The notes beneath the pieces are model-generated. The model was not told where the DNA came from. It ran no database searches and saw only the letters and a program-made list of their open reading frames with translations. A stretch of 12,462 nt of DNA from NCBI GenBank assembly GCA_031368515.1, contig JANMNW010000539.1:1-12462 (forward strand), given 5' to 3'. The stretch is from CANJQH01 sp031368515. GTDB lineage: Bacteria > Chloroflexota > Anaerolineae > J036 > Brachytrichaceae. Both the position numbers and the translations under genes were made by a program. Below, in pieces: positions 7,520 to 12,462 of this stretch. Positions within the stretch are counted from its first letter, which is position 1. The number at the start of each line of letters is the position of its first letter.

Positions 7520-7995
7520 GGCTCACTCCTGCGCGGTTGTTGATGCCGAGCGGCTCGCTGACGGACGTGCGCTATGCGCGCGCGCTTGGTGTAGCTCCAA
7601 ATGGCCAGCACACCCGTCACAACGTGCATCAACTCAGCCGCGATGACCGTCGTAAGATTGAACTTCTCCATGCCGGGCGGCGCCGACTGCATGGCGTTTA
7701 CCGGCAAGACAAACGAAAACACCAGAAACACAATGGCGACGATGGTGAAAATCGTGATCGGGCGCTTGGTAAAGCGGCCAATCAGCGCATAGACCACAAC
7801 GCTAACGGCCATGCCAACGATGCTCGACACCAGCACAGGCACCAGGGGCACGGTCACAGTGCCGGCCAAGCCGGCAACAAACCAGATCACAGAATTGACA
7901 ACGGCGGCCAGTACGCCAGCCAACGCGCCCGCAGCCGGGATTTGTTTGAACGCCACGCGTTCGGCAAGAGAATTTGTTTGAACAGCCATAAACAT
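7516..7995 (-). CDS. four-helix membrane protein, DUF6069-like
   Basis: A 159-residue integral membrane protein with four predicted helices at about residues 20-45, 50-74, 80-98 and 113-134. The loop PVNAMQSAPPGMEKFNL (98-114) precedes helix four. The cytosol-type tail is rich in Arg and Lys. The arrangement and the loop resemble DUF6069 proteins of unknown function; the family call is from memory and moderate in certainty. The start is uncertain. The first ATG (7995) lies only three bases from a 9-bp GC hairpin (7999-8021), while a second ATG two codons later (7989) is farther from it. Neither has a clear ribosome site. It follows yceI by 61 bp and overlaps the VOC gene by 4 bp. It could be a transporter-like or membrane-stress component of the operon, but no function can be read from the sequence. 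Confidence 0.7.
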   Translation of the reverse strand: MFMAVQTNSLAERVAFKQIPAAGALAGVLAAVVNSVIWFVAGLAGTVTVPLVPVLVSSIVGMAVSVVVYALIGRFTKRPITIFTIVAIVFLVFSFVLPVNAMQSAPPGMEKFNLTTVIAAELMHVVTGVLAIWSYTKRARIAHVRQRAARHQQPRRSEP

Positions 7996-7998
7996 TCA

Positions 7999-8021
7999 GC
8001 GCCGCGCTTGTCGCGCGGCGC
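7999..8021 (-). promoter_or_regulatory. strong GC hairpin directly before the DUF6069 start
   Basis: GCGCCGCGC and GCGCGGCGC form a perfect 9-bp stem around a 5-nt loop, between yceI and the membrane-protein gene on the minus strand. No T-run follows, so it is not a classical terminator. It could stabilise the 3' end of the yceI mRNA, attenuate read-through, or mask the downstream start codon three bases away. Confidence 0.6.
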
Positions 8022-8056
8022 CTTGAGAACGCCAACCGATTGACGCCGCTGCCGCG

Positions 8057-8578
8057 CTACTGTTTGACGACTTCGATATCGATCTCAATGTTGATCTTGT
8101 CGCCGACGAGGATGCCGCCCGTCTCAAGCGCCACGTTCCAAGTCAGGCCCCAATCCTTGCGATCGATCGCCGTCTTGGCGGAGAAGCCAGCGCTGGTGGT
8201 GCCCCACGGCGCTTTGGCCAGGCCGTGATACTCCACATCAAGCATAACGGGTTTGGTGACATCCTTGATGGTCAGGTTGCCGTGCATCTTGCCGTGGTTG
8301 TCGCTGATCTTCTCGACTCTGGTGCTCTTGAAAGCCATTGTCGGATACTTCTCAACCTCAAAAAAGTCGCCCGACTTGAGGTGCCCATCGCGCTTTTCAT
8401 CGCGTGTTTCGATGCTGGCGACATCGACTTGAACGTCGACCGAGCTCTGGGTGGGATCAGCCTCGTTGAAGTCCACGGTGCCGGTGAACGTGTTGAAGCG
8501 CCCGCGCACGGTGCTCAGCATCATGTGCCGCGCGCTGAAGTTAATTGCCGAATGACCGTTATCGATAGCCCATGCCAT
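8057..8578 (-). CDS. YceI-family lipocalin-like protein, cytoplasmic form
   Basis: YceI proteins fold as a lipocalin-like barrel that binds long isoprenoid or amphipathic lipids. This 173-residue copy shows the family pattern: IDNGHSAINFSARHMMLSTV (5-24), then RGRF (25-28), DGHLKSGDFFEVEKYPTMAF (64-83), LTIKDVTKPVMLDVE (102-116), DRKDWGLTWN (139-148) and VGDKINIEID (158-167). It has no signal peptide, so it probably stays in the cytosol, unlike periplasmic E. coli YceI. AGAGGA lies eight bases before the ATG at 8578, supporting this start over the ATG two codons later. It is the first gene after a near-consensus promoter with two TetR-type operators (8615-8676), so it is very likely repressed by the divergent TetR. 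A link to quinone or isoprenoid chemistry is attractive given the nearby men genes, but it is only inference. Confidence 0.92.
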   Translation of the reverse strand: MAWAIDNGHSAINFSARHMMLSTVRGRFNTFTGTVDFNEADPTQSSVDVQVDVASIETRDEKRDGHLKSGDFFEVEKYPTMAFKSTRVEKISDNHGKMHGNLTIKDVTKPVMLDVEYHGLAKAPWGTTSAGFSAKTAIDRKDWGLTWNVALETGGILVGDKINIEIDIEVVKQ

Positions 8579-8614
8579 AGTTATGTTCCTCTTTTGTCAA
8601 TTTTGCCTTGCGGC

Positions 8615-8643
8615 TTGATTTCGGACACATGTCCGTTTACAAT
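8615..8643 (+). promoter_or_regulatory. predicted sigma70 promoter for the second TetR gene
   Basis: TTGATT (8615-8620), a 17-bp spacer, then TACAAT (8638-8643) predict a start near 8650 and a leader of about 120 nt to the TetR ATG. The spacer contains operator 1. The promoter overlaps the oppositely directed yceI promoter, so the two would compete for RNA polymerase. Confidence 0.7.
8622..8635. promoter_or_regulatory. operator 1, TetR-type inverted repeat
   Basis: CGGACA and TGTCCG are perfect 6-bp arms around CA. The site lies in the spacer of the plus-strand promoter and just downstream of the predicted yceI transcription start. It is nearly identical to operator 2, with centres 33 bp (about three helical turns) apart, placing both on the same DNA face. 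Confidence 0.8.
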
Positions 8644-8647
8644 CGCT

Positions 8648-8676
8648 ATAGTAACGGACACAAGTCCACTTGTCAA
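8648..8676 (-). promoter_or_regulatory. predicted sigma70 promoter for the yceI gene group
   Basis: On the minus strand, consensus TTGACA (8676-8671), a 17-bp spacer, then TACTAT (8653-8648) predict a start near 8641 and a leader of about 62 nt to the yceI ATG. The spacer contains operator 2, and operator 1 lies just past the start site. Bound repressor would block both initiation and escape. Confidence 0.75.
8655..8668. promoter_or_regulatory. operator 2, imperfect TetR-type inverted repeat
   Basis: CGGACACAAGTCCA differs from operator 1 (CGGACACATGTCCG) at two of 14 positions, leaving GGAC/GTCC arms. It sits in the spacer of the yceI promoter. The more imperfect symmetry suggests weaker binding than operator 1, if repressor contacts are symmetrical. 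An adjacent CACTTG-T-CAAGTG palindrome (8668-8680) overlaps the yceI -35 box. Confidence 0.7.
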
Positions 8677-8683
8677 GTGTTAA

Positions 8684-8748
8684 ATCCGCTGAGCTCCCGC
8701 CGGGTTAATAACGACCAAATGCAGTAGATGGCGACTGGATTAGCGGAT
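8684..8748 (+). other. long untranslated leader of the second TetR gene, with distal inverted repeat
   Basis: The predicted transcript has about 120 nt before the TetR ATG. ATCCGCT (8684-8690) can pair with AGCGGAT (8742-8748) across a 51-nt loop. No convincing coding sequence or known riboswitch pattern was recognised here. The pairing is short and could be chance. Confidence 0.25.
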
Positions 8749-8771
8749 AAACTGAGTCGCAATAGAGGCAA

Positions 8772-9455
8772 ATGCCATCCAAACCTTCAGACCCCAAGAT
8801 TGTCAACGTGGCGCACATCGATGCGCTGATGATCGCACCCGACCATTCGCCGCGTCACGAACGCAGTGACGCCGCCGAAAATCGCAAACGCATTTTGGAT
8901 GTGGCCGAGCGCCTCTTTGCCGAACGCGGCGTCGACAACGTGTGCATGCAGGAAATTGCGCGCGCAGCAGGCGTTGGCCAGGGCACGCTGTACCGCCGTT
9001 TCGCCAACAAGGGCGAACTGTGCATGGCTTTATTGGACACCCAGATGAGCGACTTTCAGAATGAGGTGCTCAGCACATTGCGGGAGATGACCCACCGCAG
9101 CGTGAAAAAACTGGCCCAGCTCGAGTGGTTTCTGGACGCGCTAGTGCAATTCAACGAGCGCCACGCGCCGATGCTAAAAAGCGCCATGGCCGAATTCGGC
9201 AACGTGCCGCCGGAAGCCATGAGCCCGCGCAGTTCGCCCATGATGTGGCAGCGCATCACCGCCATCGGCTTGCTCAACGCCGGCGTCATCAACGGTGAAG
9301 CGCGCGACACGCTTGACGTGCCGGTCATGGCCGATGCACTTTTGGGCGCGTTGCACCCGCTGGTCTTTCACGGCATGCGCCAAGGCTCAAGCGGATACAG
9401 CCTGGCGCGCATCAGCGCGGCTATTCGCCAGCTCGTCGCCGGGCTAAAGAAATGA
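8772..9455 (+). CDS. TetR/AcrR-family transcriptional regulator, divergent from the yceI group
   Basis: A 227-residue TetR-type repressor. After a 30-residue N-terminal extension, the DNA-binding domain shows ENRKRILDVAERLFAERG (36-53), then QEIARAAGVGQGTLYRRFAN (60-79), then KGEL (80-83), a textbook TetR helix-turn-helix. The C-terminal ligand domain is diverged. The ATG at 8772 has AGAGG about five bases upstream; a start at Met20 (8829) is possible but lacks a ribosome site. It is divergent from yceI, and the shared gap carries two GGACA/TGTCC operators overlapping both promoters, so autoregulation and repression of the yceI group are a strong inference. Its stop codon overlaps the start of the YfhO-family gene as ATGA, so the two are probably co-translated. 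The inducer is unknown. Confidence 0.93.
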   Translation: MPSKPSDPKIVNVAHIDALMIAPDHSPRHERSDAAENRKRILDVAERLFAERGVDNVCMQEIARAAGVGQGTLYRRFANKGELCMALLDTQMSDFQNEVLSTLREMTHRSVKKLAQLEWFLDALVQFNERHAPMLKSAMAEFGNVPPEAMSPRSSPMMWQRITAIGLLNAGVINGEARDTLDVPVMADALLGALHPLVFHGMRQGSSGYSLARISAAIRQLVAGLKK

Positions 9456-12223
9456 ACGGCGACGGCGAGGCGAGCGCTGACGCTGCTGAACCTTTAGCTC
9501 CCTCAGCGCGTGCTGCCTATCGATTGTCGCTTGCGCCGGCGCTGCTCCTCATCGCGCTGTGCCTCCTTGCCACATGGAAGCTAGCCGTGGGCGGGCGGAT
9601 CATCGCGCGCGGCGATCTGCTGCTGTATTTCTACCCGTTACGAGACTTTGCGGCGCAGGCCGTGCGCGAAGGCCGCCTGCCGTTGTGGAACCCCTACACG
9701 TTTATGGGCGCGCCGTTTCTGGCCAACTCCCAAGTTGGATTTTTCTATCCATTCAATGTGGCTTTGAGCTGGCTCCCGGTGGAACAGGCGGTGTCGCTCA
9801 ACATTGTGCTGCACTTGCTTTTGGCTGCATTAACGGCCTACGCGCTTGGCCGCTTGGGGTTTCGCTTTGGGCGCGTTGCCTCATTGGCCTCGGGCGCGGC
9901 GTTTGGCCTGGGCGGCTATCTCGGCGCGCAGATCGAACACTTGAACCAGCTGCAAGTACTGGCCTGGATGCCGCTGCTGGTGCTGTGGGTCATTCACCCA
10001 CTCGCCGATCGGCGCGACGCCTTGAAACGCGTCGCCGCCCTCGCCGGCGTGCTGTCGCTGCAGATTTTGGCTGGCCACACTCAGTCGTTGTATATCGCCG
10101 GCGTAACCGCGGGCCTGGCCGCGCTCGCCTGCGTGGTGTGGCCCGAGCACGGCAGCGTGCGCGAGCGAGCGCAACGCTTAATGCCGTTGATCGTGCTTGC
10201 CTTCGGCGCGGCCCTGGCCGTGTTGCTCTGCGCCGCGCAACTCGCGCCGACGCTGGAGCTTTCGCGCGAGTCGTTTCGTTCGGGCGGGCTGCCGTTTAAC
10301 GAAGCCGGCGCCTTTTCGTGGCGGCCCTGGGTGATCGCGCGAGCGCTGCTGCCCACCTATGGCGATCCGCTTTTCGCGGAGTATGTCGCATATCTTGGCG
10401 CTGCGGGTCTGGCCTTGGCTGCGCTTGGCGCCATCAACGCATTGCGAACGCACCAACGGGCATTGCTGCCGCTCGTGCTGCTTGCGGCGGGTTTTGTGCT
10501 GGCGCTGGGCGTGGTCACGCCCCTTTTTAATGTGCTTTACAAAGCGCTGCCGGGCTTTGCTCTGTTTCGCGCGCAGGCGCGCTGGCTGGCCATGTTCGCG
10601 CTGGGCGCTGCGCTGCTGATCGGCGCGGGCGTGCAAGCGCTGTCTGCTGGCATCGACAAACGAGACGCGCGGCGCTGGCTGGCCGCGTGCGTGGTGCTGT
10701 TGGGCATGCTGACCTTCGGCGTGTGGCTCGGCGCGCGCATTTCACCGGAAGCCGAATATGCGACACTGCCGGCGCGCTGGGTCATGCTGGGCTGGGCCGC
10801 GGGCGCACTTGCGGTTGTTGCGGCTGTGGCGGCTGTGCCGCTGCTGCGCAGGCGTGGTGCCGCAGCCGGACTATTCGTGACGTTGCTCGTTGTCGAGTTG
10901 CTCGTAGCCGCACAATTTCAGCCCTATGCGCGGGCGGCCGATGCTTCTGTGCTGCGCGAACTGCGCCCAGCAACCGCCCACCTGCTTGCGGAGAGTCCAT
11001 CCACCCCCGGAGGGTTCCCCCGGAAGGCCCCCCTACCCCTCTACTCACAAAATGGCCGCATCCTGGCGCTCTCGGGCTTATTCTTCGACCCGGGAGACAA
11101 ACCGGAACAAGAACTGATTTTTGCCGGCGCCCTCAGCCCGGATGAAATCTACGACCGGCTGATCGCATCCAAGCACAAAGAAATTCTTTCGCCCAACCTC
11201 TCGCTCTACTATCGCTTGCCTGGCGTCGACGGCTACGACGGTGGCCTGCTGCCCACTCGCCGCTTTGTCGAGTTCACGCAACAGTTTGCCGGCAATGCCT
11301 CAAAAGACGGCCGCCTGCGCGAATTTCTAAAAACAGTGCCGGATATGCATTGGCTCGGCCAAATGGGCGTGCGCACTGTGATCGCCGACAAAACGCAGGA
11401 TGTCTTTATCGAAGGCATTTTTTACGATTTGCTTTTCACCACGCCGCTCACACAGGCGCGCGAGATCTCGCTGCAGCCGTACGAATCCACGGCGATCGGG
11501 CTTGTGTTCGGATTGCCCGGGGCGCGCGCGGGCGAAACCGTGGGTCGGCTTGAGCTGACATTTCTGGGCGAGCTCACCCAGACTTTCGCGATCGACGCGC
11601 CGTCCGATGCGCCAGCCGATGGTTTCCACACCGTCCTGAGCTGGCATGATCGCCGCACGCCCTTGTCCGCGCGGTTCTTCCCCGCCAACGCCGCACAGGG
11701 ATTGGTCTTGCGCGGCATCACGCTCATCGACGCGCGCGACAAAAGCTATCTCTCGCAAATCGCCTATGCCGACGCGCTGGTGCGCCTGGTCCATTCGGGC
11801 GATGTAAAAATCTACGGACTGATCGGCGATGCAACCGCGCGCGCGTTTTTGCGCGAAGACCCGCTGCGCCGCGTTCTCATTCGCGATGAATCGCCCGAAC
11901 GCCTCAGCGTGTCGTTTGACGAGCCGCTCGACAAAGCGGGCACGCTGGTTCTGCGCGATGCATGCTATCCGGGATGGGTTGCGCGCGTGGACGGCGCAAT
12001 CACGCCAATCGAGTGCGCGGATATTCTATTTCGCAGCATCAAGCTCCCCGCAGGCGCGCAATCGGCCATGTTGAGTTACGAACCGCAATCAGTGCGCATC
12101 GGCCTGTGGCTCAGCGCGCTCGGCATCGGCCTGTGGCTGGCGCTTGCGCTGCTTGCCTGGCGCTATCGACCCGCGCCGTTGAGCAGCATGCCAAACACCA
12201 CGCCATCGACGGGCAGGCGGTGA
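9452..12223 (+). CDS. YfhO-family polytopic membrane protein (GT-C-like)
   Basis: A 923-residue membrane protein. The first hydrophobic helix spans about residues 27-46. It is followed by an exterior-type loop with RGDLLLYFYPLRDF (53-66), LPLWNPYTFMGAPFLANSQV (76-95) and GFFYP (96-100), the characteristic YfhO/DUF-type pattern. Many helices follow to about residue 490, then a long soluble, beta-rich domain and one or two C-terminal helices at about 880-905. YfhO-like proteins are thought to act with lipid-linked sugars in modifying cell-envelope polymers; the exact reaction here is inference. The start overlaps the TetR stop by 4 bp, suggesting coupled expression. Around residues 514-534 lies a Pro-rich stretch with unusual codons and palindromic DNA that may be an insertion. 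The last 61 bp overlap an opposite-strand acetyltransferase gene. Confidence 0.85.
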   Translation: MNGDGEASADAAEPLAPSARAAYRLSLAPALLLIALCLLATWKLAVGGRIIARGDLLLYFYPLRDFAAQAVREGRLPLWNPYTFMGAPFLANSQVGFFYPFNVALSWLPVEQAVSLNIVLHLLLAALTAYALGRLGFRFGRVASLASGAAFGLGGYLGAQIEHLNQLQVLAWMPLLVLWVIHPLADRRDALKRVAALAGVLSLQILAGHTQSLYIAGVTAGLAALACVVWPEHGSVRERAQRLMPLIVLAFGAALAVLLCAAQLAPTLELSRESFRSGGLPFNEAGAFSWRPWVIARALLPTYGDPLFAEYVAYLGAAGLALAALGAINALRTHQRALLPLVLLAAGFVLALGVVTPLFNVLYKALPGFALFRAQARWLAMFALGAALLIGAGVQALSAGIDKRDARRWLAACVVLLGMLTFGVWLGARISPEAEYATLPARWVMLGWAAGALAVVAAVAAVPLLRRRGAAAGLFVTLLVVELLVAAQFQPYARAADASVLRELRPATAHLLAESPSTPGGFPRKAPLPLYSQNGRILALSGLFFDPGDKPEQELIFAGALSPDEIYDRLIASKHKEILSPNLSLYYRLPGVDGYDGGLLPTRRFVEFTQQFAGNASKDGRLREFLKTVPDMHWLGQMGVRTVIADKTQDVFIEGIFYDLLFTTPLTQAREISLQPYESTAIGLVFGLPGARAGETVGRLELTFLGELTQTFAIDAPSDAPADGFHTVLSWHDRRTPLSARFFPANAAQGLVLRGITLIDARDKSYLSQIAYADALVRLVHSGDVKIYGLIGDATARAFLREDPLRRVLIRDESPERLSVSFDEPLDKAGTLVLRDACYPGWVARVDGAITPIECADILFRSIKLPAGAQSAMLSYEPQSVRIGLWLSALGIGLWLALALLAWRYRPAPLSSMPNTTPSTGRR
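10995..11048. repeat. C-rich palindromic segment inside the YfhO gene
   Basis: CCCCCGGA occurs twice (11004-11011 and 11017-11024), and CCGGAGGG with CCCCCGG can fold into a bulged hairpin. The segment encodes a Pro-rich stretch, about SPSTPGGFPRKAPLPLYS, using codons (CCC, CCA, CTA, TCA, GGA, GGG) that are scarce in the rest of the gene. It stays in frame. It may be a small palindromic element inserted into a loop of the protein. Confidence 0.45.
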
Positions 12224-12462
12224 AAACCGACTGCATCGTAGAACGCGATCGCCCGGTGGTTGACGGGCGAGACGCCAAGGTGCACCGCCGGCACACCGAT
12301 CTCGCGCATGCGCGAGATCAGCGTCTCGATTAACTTGCGGCCCCAGCCCTGCCCTTGTCCTTCGGGCAAGATGTCGACATGCAGATGCGCCGGGTATTCT
12401 GGCCAATATGGATCGGGTTCGCCGCGATGATGAATCCAGCCAATGTAGCGCGCATCCATCGA
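12163..12462 (-). CDS. GNAT-family N-acetyltransferase (partial, N-terminus beyond window)
   Basis: The last 99 residues of a GNAT acetyltransferase, which would transfer an acetyl group from acetyl-CoA to an amine. Seen: the region HLHVDILPEGQGQGWGRKLI, with the acetyl-CoA pyrophosphate loop GQGQGWG, then a motif B-like end GVSPVNHRAIAFYDAVGFHRL. The open frame continues through the window edge, so the internal ATG at 12459 is probably not the true start. GNAT proteins usually have about 60-100 more residues at the N-terminus. The substrate is not predictable. The 3' end overlaps the convergent YfhO gene by 61 bp, leaving no room for a terminator between them. Confidence 0.88.
   Translation of the reverse strand, partial: SMDARYIGWIHHRGEPDPYWPEYPAHLHVDILPEGQGQGWGRKLIETLISRMREIGVPAVHLGVSPVNHRAIAFYDAVGFHRLPVDGVVFGMLLNGAGR

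Noticed and set aside
8728..8829. Short 33-codon frame overlapping the start of the second TetR gene, a possible upstream ORF
   Set aside because: No ribosome site precedes its ATG, and its composition and position give no positive evidence; chance is likely in a 120-nt leader.
1..12462. Mobile element, prophage, tRNA, rRNA or CRISPR array
   Set aside because: No transposase or integrase motifs, no regularly spaced repeats and no cloverleaf or rRNA-like segments were recognised; almost all sequence is accounted for by ordinary protein genes.

Overview
The window is a GC-rich (roughly 60% G+C by eye), densely packed piece of bacterial chromosome. It carries menaquinone biosynthesis genes, two TetR-type regulators, a YfhO-type membrane protein and several small accessory enzymes. 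No phage, transposase, rRNA, tRNA or CRISPR signal was seen. Codon bias toward GCG/CGC/CTG, a menF-menD-menB cluster and a YfhO-family protein starting with an LPLWNP motif would suit a Chloroflexota (Anaerolineae-like) genome. That placement is an impression from gene content, not a computed result.

Left block, minus strand (1-4610). A TetR regulator, isochorismate synthase (menF), SEPHCHC synthase (menD) and DHNA-CoA synthase (menB, cut by the window edge) lie head to tail. The TetR and menF genes overlap by 14 bp and the other gaps are 4 and 21 bp, so they probably form one transcript. MenF and MenD catalyse the first two committed steps from chorismate and MenB closes the naphthoate ring. 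menH, menC, menE, menA and menG are not in view. A 22-bp palindrome just upstream of the TetR gene is a strong candidate autoregulatory operator.

Middle (4701-8578). Divergent from the first TetR gene is the N-terminal remnant of an alpha/beta hydrolase. It stops at a GC-rich palindrome and then runs into a minus-strand gene group. That group, in transcription order, is YceI-like protein, four-helix DUF6069-like membrane protein, VOC (catechol-dioxygenase-like) protein, luciferase-domain (DUF5519) protein and a thiamine-diphosphate-dependent acetolactate-synthase-like enzyme. Spacings of 61, -4, 15 and 60 bp are compatible with one operon.

Right block (8579-12462). The 193-bp gap upstream of yceI holds the most striking feature of the window. 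Two near-consensus sigma70 promoters face each other and are almost mirror-symmetric around position 8645. Each has a GGACA-type inverted repeat in its -35/-10 spacer. One promoter would serve the yceI group and the other a divergent second TetR gene. That TetR gene overlaps a 923-residue YfhO-family membrane protein by 4 bp. The last gene is a GNAT acetyltransferase, cut by the right edge, whose 3' end overlaps the YfhO gene by 61 bp in antisense.

The best candidate for an undescribed system is the second TetR module: a self-regulated repressor controlling a YceI/DUF6069/VOC/DUF5519/TPP-enzyme operon on one side and a YfhO-type protein on the other. Its substrate cannot be read from the sequence.
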